A stretch of DNA of 64,000 nt from JAAYED01 sp040772225 (GCA_040772225.1 JAXGYO010000002.1:868001-932000); one strand, 5' to 3'; positions 25,175 to 34,471 are shown, numbered from the stretch's first letter. Notes: generated from the sequence alone by a model not told the origin. Numbers and translations: made by a program.

Positions 25175-27547
25175 TCAGCCGGAAAAGCTGTGATGCTCAG
25201 TCCGCGCGATGATCTCATCTTGCAATGCGCGCCCAAGGTCACAGAAATAGTCGCTATAGCCCGCGACACGGACGATGAGATCGCGGTGCTGCTCCGGGTG
25301 CGCCTGGGCATCGCGTAGCGTTGCGGCATCCACGACGTTGAACTGGATGTGGTGACCATCGAGACCAAAGTAGCTACGCACCAGATGCACCAGGTTATCA
25401 AGCCCATCCTCGGTAGCCAGCAGCTCCGGAGCGAGCTTTTGGTTTAGAAGCGTACCGCCGGTGCGCACATGGTCCATTCTCGCTGCGGAGCGGATTACCG
25501 CAGTCGGACCACGTCGGTCGGCACCCTGCACGGGCGAGATCCCCTCCGATAGCGGCGTCCAGGCACGGCGTCCATCGGGCGTAGCGCCGGTTACCGAGCC
25601 AAAGTAGATGTGAACCGTGGTAGGCAACAGATTGATGCGATAGGTGCCACCCCGTGTGTTGGGACGGCCGTCCACCGCAGCATAGTACGCCTCGAACACG
25701 TCGCGCATCACGCCGTCGGCGTAGGCATCGTCATTGCCATATTTCGGGGCACGATTCAGCAGCCGCTGGCGCAGGCGCTCGTACCCGTTGAAATCGGCAT
25801 CCAGAGATGCGACAAGCTCTGCCAGACTTGCAGTTTGCTCATCGTAGATCTGAGATTTGATCGCAGCGAGCGCATCGGTCATGGTGCCCAGACCCACACC
25901 TTGAATGTACGACGTGTTATAGCGCGCCCCGCCATCGTGATAGTCACGTCCGCGGGCGATACAGTCGTCGATCAACAACGAGAGAAAAGGGGCAGGCATA
26001 TGCGCGGCAAAGAGCCTCTCGATCACCTGATTGCCGCGCACCTTGACGTCGATCCAGAACCGCAGCTGCCGTTCGAATGCATCCCACAGATCAGCGTAGC
26101 GTGACATCGCCTCAGGCTTGCCCGTTTGGGGGCCCAGTTGCCGGCCGGTACGCGGGTCCAGGCCATCGTGTAGAGTCAGTTCGAGCACCTTGGGCAGGTT
26201 AAAGTAGCCGGTAAGGCAGTAATTCTCCTTGCCAAAAGCCCCGGTCTCCACGCACCCACTGGTGCCCCCCTGCCGGGCATCCTCAAGGCTCTTGCCCTGC
26301 CGAAGCAACTCCTGCACCACGACATCATTGTTAAAAACCGAGGGTTGTCCAAAGCCGGTACGAATAATGCGCCCGGCGCGCTTCACAAAGGCATCCGGGT
26401 TCCGCTTGCTCACATGGATCGAGGCGCTGGGCTGCAGCAGACGCATCTCCTCAACGACGTCGAGCAACAGATGTGTCACCTCGTTGACCCCGTCCGATCC
26501 GTCGGGACGCACGCCGCCCAGATTGATCTGGGCGAAATCTGTATAGGTGCCGCTCTCAGCCGCGGTCACCCCTACCTTGGGCGGCGCCGGTTGATTGTTG
26601 AACTTGATCCAGAGGCATTGAAGCAACTCCTCTGCCCTTTCCCGGCTGAGCGTGCCCTCTGCCAGGCCCTCCTGATAGTAAGGCACCAGATGCTGATCGA
26701 GCTTTCCCGGGCTGAACGAATCCCAGGGATTGAGCTCCAACGTCACGCCAAGGTGAATGAACCAGTAGGACTGCACGGCCTCGTAGAACGTGCGAGGCGG
26801 ATGGGCGGGTACCCAATCGCAGACCTGCGCGATCTCCAGGAGTTCGTCTCTTCGAGCGGCGTCTGGCTCGGTCTCTGCTTGCGCCCGCGCCTCGTCGGCA
26901 TAGCGCGCGGCAAGGCCAATGACCGCCCGCGCACAGACCCCCATGGCCTGCAATTGCTCCTGTCTGGCCAGCGCCATAGGATCGCGATCAAAATCGAGAG
27001 CCGCCAGGGCGGCATCTATGTCGCTCAGGAGCCCCAGCAGCCCCTTTCGATAGAGCTTGTCATCCAGCACCGTGTGTCCTGGAGAGCGCTGCTCCATGAA
27101 CTCGGTAAAGATCCCCGCCTCATATCCGGCCAGCCAGTCCTCAGTCATCTTGCCGAAAATCGCCTCGCGCATGGTCCGTCCACGCCAGAAGGGAATGATC
27201 TCGGCTGCATAGCTCTCCCGGTCGGCAACGCCCACGTGAAATGCCGTCTTTTCACGCGAGTCCAGAATGTCGAGATCCTGCAGGCTATGGCAACACAATT
27301 CGGGATAGGTAGGCGCTGCCTTGGGACCGGGTCCCTTTTCTCCTACGATCAGCTCATCAGGCCAGATCTTGACTGTCACGTTCTTCATGAGATGCGCAAA
27401 CACCAGCGCGCGCTCCATGGGCACGGAGAGCAACTCGCTGTGCGTGGCATACCACTCCGTGACCAGCCGGGCGCGCTCAGAGGAAAGCGTGGGAACGGCG
27501 GCGAGACTCTGCTGGCGAAGACGCGCAACACGGGCGGAAAGGGACAT
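25175..27547 (-). CDS. hypD: Glycyl radical enzyme, HypD-like trans-4-hydroxyproline dehydratase
   Basis: A 790-residue glycyl radical enzyme. The thiyl-radical Cys432 and Glu434 lie in GGTSGCVETGAFGKE, and the radical glycine is Gly763 in VRVAGYSDYF. The residues I remember as substrate contacts in C. difficile HypD (His160, Asp278, Ser334, Phe340, Cys434, Glu436, Gly765) each have a matching residue exactly two positions earlier: His158, Asp276, Ser332, Phe338, Cys432, Glu434, Gly763. HypD dehydrates trans-4-hydroxy-L-proline to pyrroline-5-carboxylate under anoxic conditions. It needs a radical-SAM activase, and none is adjacent. Other diol dehydratases share the Cys-x-Glu motif, so biochemical proof is still missing. 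Confidence 0.75.
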   Translation of the reverse strand: MSLSARVARLRQQSLAAVPTLSSERARLVTEWYATHSELLSVPMERALVFAHLMKNVTVKIWPDELIVGEKGPGPKAAPTYPELCCHSLQDLDILDSREKTAFHVGVADRESYAAEIIPFWRGRTMREAIFGKMTEDWLAGYEAGIFTEFMEQRSPGHTVLDDKLYRKGLLGLLSDIDAALAALDFDRDPMALARQEQLQAMGVCARAVIGLAARYADEARAQAETEPDAARRDELLEIAQVCDWVPAHPPRTFYEAVQSYWFIHLGVTLELNPWDSFSPGKLDQHLVPYYQEGLAEGTLSRERAEELLQCLWIKFNNQPAPPKVGVTAAESGTYTDFAQINLGGVRPDGSDGVNEVTHLLLDVVEEMRLLQPSASIHVSKRNPDAFVKRAGRIIRTGFGQPSVFNNDVVVQELLRQGKSLEDARQGGTSGCVETGAFGKENYCLTGYFNLPKVLELTLHDGLDPRTGRQLGPQTGKPEAMSRYADLWDAFERQLRFWIDVKVRGNQVIERLFAAHMPAPFLSLLIDDCIARGRDYHDGGARYNTSYIQGVGLGTMTDALAAIKSQIYDEQTASLAELVASLDADFNGYERLRQRLLNRAPKYGNDDAYADGVMRDVFEAYYAAVDGRPNTRGGTYRINLLPTTVHIYFGSVTGATPDGRRAWTPLSEGISPVQGADRRGPTAVIRSAARMDHVRTGGTLLNQKLAPELLATEDGLDNLVHLVRSYFGLDGHHIQFNVVDAATLRDAQAHPEQHRDLIVRVAGYSDYFCDLGRALQDEIIARTEHHSFSG

Positions 27548-27600
27548 AGTTACTGGCCCCCAACACTGTTTGCACCACTAGCGCACGGATCACGAGAACT

Positions 27601-27628
27601 ATCATAGCACGTCACACTACGCCTGCAA
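27601..27628 (-). promoter_or_regulatory. Promoter of the HypD-like gene
   Basis: TTGCAG (27628-27623), 16 bp, TATGAT (27606-27601) on the minus strand, about 54 bases before the ATG. Confidence 0.55.
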
Positions 27629-27666
27629 TCTTGCCTGGAGGTACAGTGCGAGGATGAACTGTTCAC

Positions 27667-27782
27667 GCTCGCAGAAACGCGAGCACACTGGCTGTCCTGG
27701 GCAGTTGACCAATACGCCCGATCGGAACACGCTCATGTGCCGACCGCAAAGGTTAGTCGCGGCAGCCGCGACGTACTAGAAT
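27667..27782 (+). promoter_or_regulatory. Gene-free stretch: two perfect hairpins and a possible flippase promoter
   Basis: Part of the 368-base gap between the divergent HypD-like and flippase genes. It has a 6-bp hairpin (GCTCGC/GCGAGC, 27667-27684) and a 7-bp palindrome GTCGCGG-cag-CCGCGAC (27756-27772). A -10-like TAGAAT (27777-27782) follows a weak TTAGTC (27753-27758), 18 bp apart, so the palindrome overlaps the promoter and could be an operator. No gene is convincing in this gap. Confidence 0.35.
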
Positions 27783-27915
27783 GTCGTGGATTGACGAGAC
27801 GATCACCGATAGGACACGCCGTGACTCTACCTGAACTGACAACCGCACCGTTACAGGCAACGCTCCAACCTGGCCTAGATGCAGAGGTCATGTTTCTGGC
27901 TCCGGGGGGCACCCC

Positions 27916-29280
27916 ATGACCGACAAAGACCTGAGGCTGGCACAGCTGGGCAAGTATAGCGGCCTCACGATGCTCCGACAGGGTGTGGCGATGATCATTG
28001 CCTTTGCGTCTTCGATTTTGCTTGCGCGTGTACTTGGCCCCGAACTCAAAGGTATCTTTGGCATAGCCCTGCTCGTTCCAACAACGACAATCACCCTGGT
28101 CAACCTTGGCATCGGGCCCTCTTCGGTGTTCCACATCGCCAGGGGCGTCTACACCCCGAGCCAGGCCTTGCGGCAGAATATCAAGCTCGCTCTCGTGCTC
28201 GGCACCAGCTCCATCCTTCTCGCTTCACTCGTCATCATGATCGGTGCAGAGCACCTCTTTCCGAATATTGCGCCAAAGGTCCTGTGGCTCAGCCTGATCT
28301 ATATCCCTTTTGGGCTCCTGGCGGCGTTTTCTTTAGCCGTCATTCAGGGCAAACAGGATTTTGAAGGCTACAATTATGTCGCCCTTGGCACCCAGCTATG
28401 CGGGTTTTTGCTCTCCGTCGTACTGGTATGGCTGCTTCGACTGGGCGTCGCGGGGGCGATCCTCTCTTTCACGGGAGGTCAACTGGCCGGCTTTGTCGGC
28501 GCACGGGTCATTCTGGGAAGGCTGGATAGCCCTCAGGAAAAAGACAGTCTCTATGAATATGTCCGCAAGTTGCTGCCCTACGGGGTGCACTCCAACGTCA
28601 ACACGGCAGCCGACTTTGCACTGAGGCACATCGATCAGTTTCTTGTCAATCTGTTTCTCGCTCCAAGCCAGGCCGGGATCTACATCCTTGCCACCGGCCT
28701 CGCAGAGCGGTTGGCGATCATGTCCTCTTCCCCTAGCGCGCTGATGCTGCCCCGCATCTCGGAGCTTGAGAACTCTGAGAGTATCAGGGAACGACTCACT
28801 CCGATCGTTACCCGCCATGTTCTGGCCTCTGCAGCAATCGCTGGGGTCATCGCCAGTACCCTGGCGTCGGTTCTGATTGAGTCGATCTATGGCCCCGAAT
28901 TTGCAGCGGCCAGCGCGGTTTTTCGCGTCATGCTACCGGGCACGATCCTCCTGAGTTTTACCCGCGTCCTGGCCAGTGACATCGCCGGGAGAGGCCAACC
29001 CCGCGTCAACGCATCGATCAGTCTGGCTGGTTTGGCGCTGACGGTTGCGCTCGACAGTATCCTGATTCCCAGGCATGGAATTGACGGGGCTGCCATCACC
29101 TACTCGGTAGTCTCGACATCAACCGCCTTGTTGACGCTCTGCTACTACTCTCGCCATACTGGTGTGCCATGGTCAGATGTCGCGATTCTCAAACGCTCGG
29201 ACGTGGAACGTCTGGTCCGGGTGGCGCGAACGCAGTGGATCAAACGCCTACAAAAAGTCTCCAGAGTAGGCCGGCGATGA
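27916..29280 (+). CDS. Polysaccharide flippase (Wzx/MATE-like, O-antigen translocase type)
   Basis: A 454-residue integral membrane protein with 12-14 predicted helices. It resembles the polysaccharide biosynthesis/MviN-MATE superfamily: an opening TMLRQGVAMIIAFASSILLARVLGP-like segment, a first-half GPSSVFHIARG, and a mid-protein RHIDQFLVNLFLAPSQAGIY. It would move undecaprenyl-PP-linked repeat units across the cytoplasmic membrane. ATG 27916 is preceded by a G-rich site GGGGGG. It is followed on the same strand by two glycosyltransferases, with gaps of 100 bases and then an overlap. Confidence 0.85.
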   Translation: MTDKDLRLAQLGKYSGLTMLRQGVAMIIAFASSILLARVLGPELKGIFGIALLVPTTTITLVNLGIGPSSVFHIARGVYTPSQALRQNIKLALVLGTSSILLASLVIMIGAEHLFPNIAPKVLWLSLIYIPFGLLAAFSLAVIQGKQDFEGYNYVALGTQLCGFLLSVVLVWLLRLGVAGAILSFTGGQLAGFVGARVILGRLDSPQEKDSLYEYVRKLLPYGVHSNVNTAADFALRHIDQFLVNLFLAPSQAGIYILATGLAERLAIMSSSPSALMLPRISELENSESIRERLTPIVTRHVLASAAIAGVIASTLASVLIESIYGPEFAAASAVFRVMLPGTILLSFTRVLASDIAGRGQPRVNASISLAGLALTVALDSILIPRHGIDGAAITYSVVSTSTALLTLCYYSRHTGVPWSDVAILKRSDVERLVRVARTQWIKRLQKVSRVGRR

Positions 29281-29380
29281 TAGTCAGCTCACCACCATAC
29301 CGCCAGGCAACTTGCGCGACCCCTTTCAGAACCACAGGGGATCAGAAACGCAGTCATCATAGCGGTCTACAGGCGTGCAC

Positions 29381-30529
29381 ATGAGGGTTCTCTTTGCCGA
29401 GTACCTGACCTGGAACACCCCCTATCGTGTGGGCAGCCACTACTATGCCCGCCACTTTATTGAGCTTGGTTGGGAGGTCGGCTGGCTGGGGGGTGAGTTC
29501 CACCTATTCAATCTGGTACAAAACCGCGCCGAATTACGTCGCAAGGCGCCCCTATGGCGCTCCGGTGGCGTCCAGCACGCAGATGGACCGTGGGAGTACG
29601 CCCCCTTCAAGCTCGTGCCCTACCGCGACTGGGGACCCCTCGGCCACCCGTCGCTGGCCTGGCACTCCGGCAGGCTGACCGTTCCGCCGATCAAGCGGGT
29701 GCTTTCACAGCATGGCTTTGATCGCGCCGATCTCCTGTGGCTCAGCAACCCGCAAGCCTACCCATGGCTGATCAACGAACCCGGGTACGACCGTATTATC
29801 TACCGCGCGGCAGACAACCACGCTCTGTCTCAGGGAATCCCTGTATCAGTCATAGACATAGAAGAGGAGATCGCCCGCAAAGCAGACGCCGTGCTCGTTG
29901 TCCACCCCGACTCGCTGGACCGCTTTGGCCGGAACGCGCCGGATCGCACAATCTACATGCCCAATGGGGTCGACCTCCGCCGATTCCAGGACGAGCCTGC
30001 ACCACCGGAGGAGTATGCTGCCTTGACCGGCCCGATCGCAGTCTATGTAGGTAGTATCAACTATCGTTTCGACACAGCATTGCTGGCCGAGGTAGCCGCG
30101 AGACGACCCGACGTCACCTTTGTCATCATCGGTGAGCCTGTCATCGACATATCGGCTCTATCGGCACAACCCAATGTGCGCCTGCTGGGTGCGCGTCCGC
30201 CCGAGAGGGTGCCTGCGTACCTGAGCCATGCCGATGCTGGCCTGATACCCTTCCGCGAACTACCGGCCACCCATAACCTGCTCTCCATCAAGATCTACGA
30301 ATACGCCGCGAGCGGGATTCCCACGGTGCACGCCAGCATGGACGCCGAGACTGCCAGGGAGTTGCCCATCATATCCGCCACGGGAGGAGTACACCGCTTC
30401 TGCGACGCGCTGGACATAGCGCTGGGATGGTCCGCTGATGAGAGAGCAAAGGCCCGCTCCTTTGCTGCCGCAAACAGCTGGGATGACCGCTATCGCCGTC
30501 TGGACGCGATCATAGGAAGGTGGTCATGA
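29381..30529 (+). CDS. Glycosyltransferase, GT-B type (TuaH/GumK-like)
   Basis: About 382 residues. The start MRVLFAEYLTWNTPYRVGSHY and middle region DRIIYRAADNHALS, followed by VVHPDSLDRF and IYMPNGVDLRRF, resemble the TuaH/GumK-like group of cytosolic glycosyltransferases. The donor-binding half has PIAVYVGSINYRFDTALL and NLLSIKIYEYAASGIPTVH. It probably adds a sugar to the lipid-linked EPS unit. GTG 29375 is an alternative to ATG 29381. Its stop overlaps the next gene (ATGA). Confidence 0.78.
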   Translation: MRVLFAEYLTWNTPYRVGSHYYARHFIELGWEVGWLGGEFHLFNLVQNRAELRRKAPLWRSGGVQHADGPWEYAPFKLVPYRDWGPLGHPSLAWHSGRLTVPPIKRVLSQHGFDRADLLWLSNPQAYPWLINEPGYDRIIYRAADNHALSQGIPVSVIDIEEEIARKADAVLVVHPDSLDRFGRNAPDRTIYMPNGVDLRRFQDEPAPPEEYAALTGPIAVYVGSINYRFDTALLAEVAARRPDVTFVIIGEPVIDISALSAQPNVRLLGARPPERVPAYLSHADAGLIPFRELPATHNLLSIKIYEYAASGIPTVHASMDAETARELPIISATGGVHRFCDALDIALGWSADERAKARSFAAANSWDDRYRRLDAIIGRWS

Positions 30530-31653
30530 AACCAGCACTGCTGTTTCTAGAGGTGCTGCCGGACATCAAAGGCGGGCAGCAGATGCTGCTTGAAATAGTT
30601 CCAGCCCTGGCTGACTATGAGCTCCACGCGATTGTGCCCGGAGCGGGCGCTCTCCAAGATGCGCTCGTTGGGCTCGGCGTGACGTGCCATACCGTGCCGA
30701 TGCACCAGTACACCCTCGTGCGCAAGAATCCGAAAGACGTCATCGCCTTTATCAGGGAGTTGGGACACCTCTCGTCCGCAGTCGCCAGAATCTCTGGAGA
30801 AAGCAAGGCGCGCCTGATCTGGGCCAATAGCACCCGTGCGTTCGTCTGGGGCACGCGGGGGGCCCATCTTGCACGCGTGCCGATCATCTGGCACGCTCAG
30901 AATTTGCTGGCCGATCGCAAGAGTCTTTGGCTAACGCAAGCCTGTGCCCGCTCCCGCGCAGTGAGAAGGATCGTCGGCTGCTCCACTAGAGCGGCCGCGC
31001 AGTATGCAAGGCCCGAAAAGGCAGCGATCGTCCCGCTGGCGGCCGACCTGAATCTGTATGCGCCGTCACTCGAGATCAGGCGCGAGATGAGGACCTCGCT
31101 CGGGATCCCTGGCGACCAGTTTGTCGTTGTGCAGGTTGGCGACCTGATCCCTCTCAAGGGGCAATCTCTAATCGTGGAGGCCGCCCGAGAGACGCCCGAT
31201 GTGATCTACCTCATTATCGGCGATGCGCGTGACGACCAGGAGAGTGTAGCCTATGCCTCACAGCTCAAAAAAGGCGCCGGGGCGAACGTTCGTTTTCTGG
31301 GCAGGCGTACTGACGTGCCCCGCCTACTGAACGCCGCGGACGCGATGGCGATCACATCCACGCAGGAGGCGGGACCCAGGGTGCTCGTCGAAGGGTTGGC
31401 GTCCGGACTGCCAGTCGTATCCACGTGGGTGGGCATGGCTCCGGAGGTGATTTCGCCGGGCGTCAATGGGCACCTCACAGAGCCCGATCCCCACAAACTG
31501 GCGGCAATCATCCATGATATGGCCAGGACGCCCGAGAACACCCGCCAGATGTCACGGAACGCCAGACTGTTTGCTGAGCAATCGCTGAGCATCGAACACT
31601 ATCGCGCCCAGATCCGCGCGATAGTAGAGGACGTTCTGTCTGAAAACAGGTGA
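30526..31653 (+). CDS. Glycosyltransferase family 4
   Basis: A 375-residue GT-B enzyme. The N-terminus has LEVLPDIKGGQQMLLEIVP, the linker has NLYAPSLEIRREMRTSLGIP, and the donor domain contains VVQVGDLIPLKGQSLIVEA and the E-x7-E motif in EAGPRVLVEGLASGLPVVS followed by GMAPEVISPGVNG. It overlaps the preceding glycosyltransferase by four bases and ends the second polysaccharide operon. The sugar and linkage are unknown. Confidence 0.84.
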   Translation: MKPALLFLEVLPDIKGGQQMLLEIVPALADYELHAIVPGAGALQDALVGLGVTCHTVPMHQYTLVRKNPKDVIAFIRELGHLSSAVARISGESKARLIWANSTRAFVWGTRGAHLARVPIIWHAQNLLADRKSLWLTQACARSRAVRRIVGCSTRAAAQYARPEKAAIVPLAADLNLYAPSLEIRREMRTSLGIPGDQFVVVQVGDLIPLKGQSLIVEAARETPDVIYLIIGDARDDQESVAYASQLKKGAGANVRFLGRRTDVPRLLNAADAMAITSTQEAGPRVLVEGLASGLPVVSTWVGMAPEVISPGVNGHLTEPDPHKLAAIIHDMARTPENTRQMSRNARLFAEQSLSIEHYRAQIRAIVEDVLSENR

Positions 31654-31771
31654 TCACGGCAGATGGCGTGACAAGCGTGACAAGCCTGACACCCCAGGCG
31701 CGACCAGAGCCAGCCTCGCGTAACGGCTAAATTCTGCGATCGATTCCTAACTCGAAACCGATCAGCGTGCC

Positions 31772-33412
31772 CTAGTACCTCCAGCTGCTCACGTCCGCGC
31801 CTTCGGGGGCTGTATTGAGGATATGCACCACCATGCGCGGAATGATGCGCTGGTTCAGTGTGAGCCGGGCGATCGCATTGGGCGTGTCCGGGTCGCCGCT
31901 CCAGCAGTGATCGAACCGATCGCCGTAGCGCACCTCACCAGCGTAGTACGGATCGGTCGTGCTCTCGAGCAAGGCCTCCATCAGATAGACGGCGTTGTTC
32001 AGATAGTAGTTGTCCATGTCGCCGATAAAGATGTGCAGTTTGCCCACCAGCTTTGGTCCGAGTGTCGCCCAGTCACGCTCCAGGATATGGCGGAGATCAT
32101 AGTGGTCGCGCCAGTGACTGGCCACGTCGTGGTCTATCTCTCCCGTGAGCTTGTCCCAGATGCGCCTGGGGTACCCGTCCTCGCCCACCGGACTGAAAAC
32201 GGCCTCCCAGATATCCCACTGCTCACCTGAGCGGCTGCGGGTGCCGAGCGCCAGCTCCTTGTGGTTGGCCTGCTCCAGTGTGGTGAGCACTTCTCCCAAA
32301 GAGTTGCGCATCCCGGGCCGCGGCGTGCGCTTCCACTGCTCGCCCGAATAGTAGGCATTGGCATGCTCGTAGACATTCACGACGGTGTAGGCGCGCAAGT
32401 CAATGGGATCGGGGCAGTTGGCCCAGCACCCATTGAATAGATCCGGGTACATGATCTGTACCCCCAGAGCCTCCCATCCGCCTGTGGACCCACCATAGAG
32501 CGTCCGCGCCCAGGGCTCGCCGAGGGCCCGAAAGCGACGCTCAATCTCGGGGAGGAGCTCATAGTTGATAGCATCGCCGTAGGGGCCCAGATTCGCAGAG
32601 TTGACGGCATAAGAGTCATCATAGTACGGATTGGCATGTTGGATCGTCGCAATGATCACCCGCGGAAAGTCGGGGCCGGTCCAGTCTTTGTAGAACTGGT
32701 AGCTGTACTCCGCCTGGGTCAGATCATAACCTTCGAGCGCCTCGCTCTCTGCGTCCACCGGGTCCTCCCGGAAACGCACGCCGGCGCGCCATTCCCGGCT
32801 ATGGTGGCCATGATAGAGCATGAGCGGATAGCGCGCTTCCGGATGTTCGTCAAAGCCTTCCGGCAGCAAAACAATGGCCTCCAGATGCATCGGCCGCCCC
32901 CAGAACGCCGTCAGGAGCTCACTCTGAATACGCAAATGCTTGACGTACCGGGTGTCTTGACGCTCCTCGAAATCAGGGATGACCTGGTCCAGTACCAGCG
33001 AGTACGTCTTACCGTCGCCGGGGACGAGATCCATTTGAACCGGTAAAGAGTAGAGGTTGCCGGGGGCACGATTCCAGTGTTGGCCTTCACCGCGATCCAT
33101 GGGTAGCTTGACAACGTGGCCATCGGCACGCCGAAAGGTCTCATAGCGATGCAGAACAGCCTGAACGAAATAGGTGCCTTCAGGCAGCGCGCTGAGATCG
33201 CGCAGGGGATAGCCAAAGGCGGCAGCATCCACGACAGTGGCTTGGCCAGGCGCCCAGTGTTCCACGTCAACACCAAAGACAAGCTGGGTGTCCGGCCCGT
33301 CGGTGATCTGGAATCGGGGCTCGTCCTCTGCATCAGTGGAGATGAGCAACAACAGGCGGCCATCCAGCGTGTCTGAACAGATTTCGGACGAGAACGTAAC
33401 GTTGAACTGCAT
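31772..33412 (-). CDS. Putative esterase of alpha/beta-hydrolase fold
   Basis: A 546-residue protein. The N-terminal 180 residues are beta-rich and contain a segment resembling an Ig-like or bacterial Ig domain. The catalytic half opens with YPLMLYHGHHSREWRAG and carries a nucleophile elbow TLYGGSTGGWEALGVQ, with Ser in the G-x-S-x-G context; a candidate acid lies in FIGDMDNYYLNN and a candidate His in RFDHCWSGD. It resembles large esterase-D/feruloyl-esterase-like proteins, but no signal peptide is visible and the substrate is unknown. ATG 33412 has AGGAAGGA upstream. It lies 155 bases downstream of infA on the same strand. Confidence 0.65.
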   Translation of the reverse strand: MQFNVTFSSEICSDTLDGRLLLLISTDAEDEPRFQITDGPDTQLVFGVDVEHWAPGQATVVDAAAFGYPLRDLSALPEGTYFVQAVLHRYETFRRADGHVVKLPMDRGEGQHWNRAPGNLYSLPVQMDLVPGDGKTYSLVLDQVIPDFEERQDTRYVKHLRIQSELLTAFWGRPMHLEAIVLLPEGFDEHPEARYPLMLYHGHHSREWRAGVRFREDPVDAESEALEGYDLTQAEYSYQFYKDWTGPDFPRVIIATIQHANPYYDDSYAVNSANLGPYGDAINYELLPEIERRFRALGEPWARTLYGGSTGGWEALGVQIMYPDLFNGCWANCPDPIDLRAYTVVNVYEHANAYYSGEQWKRTPRPGMRNSLGEVLTTLEQANHKELALGTRSRSGEQWDIWEAVFSPVGEDGYPRRIWDKLTGEIDHDVASHWRDHYDLRHILERDWATLGPKLVGKLHIFIGDMDNYYLNNAVYLMEALLESTTDPYYAGEVRYGDRFDHCWSGDPDTPNAIARLTLNQRIIPRMVVHILNTAPEGADVSSWRY

Positions 33413-33567
33413 GGCCAATCCTTCCTGCGGTGTTGACCGCTCCAAGGGGAAAGAGTCCCTCCCGGACGCGCACGCCCTGCGCGGGGTCGCCTAATATGCA
33501 AACCGGCGCAGCCACCAAAGGTGAACTGCGCTGGAAATCACATCACAAACCGCGACTCGATACGATA

Positions 33568-33795
33568 TCAGCTCTTGTAGCGGTAGACGATACGGCCCCG
33601 CGTGAGATCATACGGCGACAACTCCACGCGGACCTTATCGCCGAGCAGAATTCGAATATAGTACTTGCGCATCTTGCCCGAGATATAGGCCAAAACCTCG
33701 TGACCACTCTCGAGCTCGACACGGAACTGCGTGTTGGGCAGGGCCTCAACGATCGTGCCCTCCACAACAACCTTCTCTTGACTAGCCTTTGTCAT
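33568..33795 (-). CDS. infA: Translation initiation factor IF-1
   Basis: A 75-residue S1/OB-fold protein. Family phrases are GTIVEALPNTQFRVEL, VLAYISGKMRKYYIRIL, GDKVRVELSPYDLTRGRIVY and the terminal RYKS. IF-1 binds the 30S A-site during initiation. It is alone here, not in the usual ribosomal-protein operon next to rpmJ and rpsM. The ribosome site is weak, with GGGGG 12-14 bases before the ATG, but a short upstream reading frame ends ten bases earlier and could provide coupling. The promoter at 33881-33909 is near consensus. Confidence 0.97.
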   Translation of the reverse strand: MTKASQEKVVVEGTIVEALPNTQFRVELESGHEVLAYISGKMRKYYIRILLGDKVRVELSPYDLTRGRIVYRYKS

Positions 33796-33804
33796 AAACT
33801 CGCT

Positions 33805-33855
33805 CTATCCCCCTGTCGGGCACACTAATGCCGCGCAAACGATCGCGCGGCTCAT
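33805..33855 (-). CDS. Possible 16-residue leader peptide upstream of infA
   Basis: An ATG with AGGTGG seven bases upstream opens a 16-codon frame (MSRAIVCAALVCPTGG) that ends TAG nine bases before the infA start. A 7-bp hairpin (GCCGCGC/GCGCGGC, 33830-33851) lies within it. No homologue is known to me, and chance is possible, but the good ribosome site and the weak one of infA make translational coupling plausible. Confidence 0.3.
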   Translation of the reverse strand: MSRAIVCAALVCPTGG

Positions 33856-33880
33856 TCACGTGCCACCTTCGAACGCCTCG

Positions 33881-33909
33881 ATTATAGCACCGCAGGGCGT
33901 TCGCGTCAA
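33881..33909 (-). promoter_or_regulatory. Promoter of infA
   Basis: TTGACG (33909-33904), 17 bp, perfect TATAAT (33886-33881) on the minus strand, giving an infA leader of about 80 bases. Confidence 0.8.
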
Positions 33910-33978
33910 GAAGCGCTAAACGAATTACAAGAAAACCATAGAGAAACGTATTGAACCGAATACTTCTGATCCGGCCGC

Positions 33979-34008
33979 TTGACGCGCCCCTATGCGAGGC
34001 TGCATACT
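33979..34008 (+). promoter_or_regulatory. Promoter of the RbsD/FucU-type gene
   Basis: TTGACG (33979-33984), 18 bp, CATACT (34003-34008), about 35 bases before the start codon. Confidence 0.55.
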
Positions 34009-34042
34009 GAGTCAAGTGGATCAGGTCACAAAGGAGAAGATG

Positions 34043-34471
34043 ATGCTCAAGTACCGTCTCACCCACCCGGAGATTCTCAGCGCCCTGGCAAAGGCTGGTC
34101 ACGGATCGCAGGTGCTCATTGCCGATGGCAACTACCCCTTCACGACAGGCGCCAACCCGGCTGCCGAGCGCGTCTACCTCAATCTTACACGGGGAAGCGC
34201 ACCGGTAGACGATGTGCTCTCCGTCATTGCCGACGCCATCGTCATCGAAGCCGCCCATGTGATGATCCCAGAGACGGGCCCCGAACCGCCGATCTTTGAA
34301 TCCTTTCGGCGCGTGCTCCCCGACGGGATGGAGCTCCAGCCGATGGGGCGATTCGAGTTCTATGACGCGGCCAAAGGGACCGACGTCGCGCTGGTGATCG
34401 CCACCGGTGAGCAGCGCATCTACGCCAACATCCTGCTGACACTTGGCGTGGTGCCGCCCGACCCCGCCTAG
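34043..34471 (+). CDS. RbsD/FucU-family sugar mutarotase
   Basis: About 142 residues of the RbsD/FucU fold. Characteristic parts are LTHPEILSALAKAGHGSQVLIADGNYPF (with the catalytic His in AGHG and the Asp of LIADGN) and the final ATGEQRIYANILLTLGV, where Tyr and Asn bind the sugar. The family interconverts anomers of ribose, fucose or related sugars. AAGGAG precedes the tandem ATGs 34040 and 34043; the second has the better spacing. The TGEQRIYAN end and ETGPEPPIFE region are closer to FucU (L-fucose) than to RbsD. It appears monocistronic, divergent from infA. Confidence 0.83.
   Translation: MLKYRLTHPEILSALAKAGHGSQVLIADGNYPFTTGANPAAERVYLNLTRGSAPVDDVLSVIADAIVIEAAHVMIPETGPEPPIFESFRRVLPDGMELQPMGRFEFYDAAKGTDVALVIATGEQRIYANILLTLGVVPPDPA

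Noticed and set aside
27737..27919. A 60-codon plus-strand frame ahead of the flippase gene
   Set aside because: No ribosome site, no recognisable similarity, and it runs through the palindromic promoter-like region.
31654..31771. Short repeated words (GTGACAAGC) after the glycosyltransferase gene
   Set aside because: Only two to three short copies in tandem; too little to call a repeat element or terminator.
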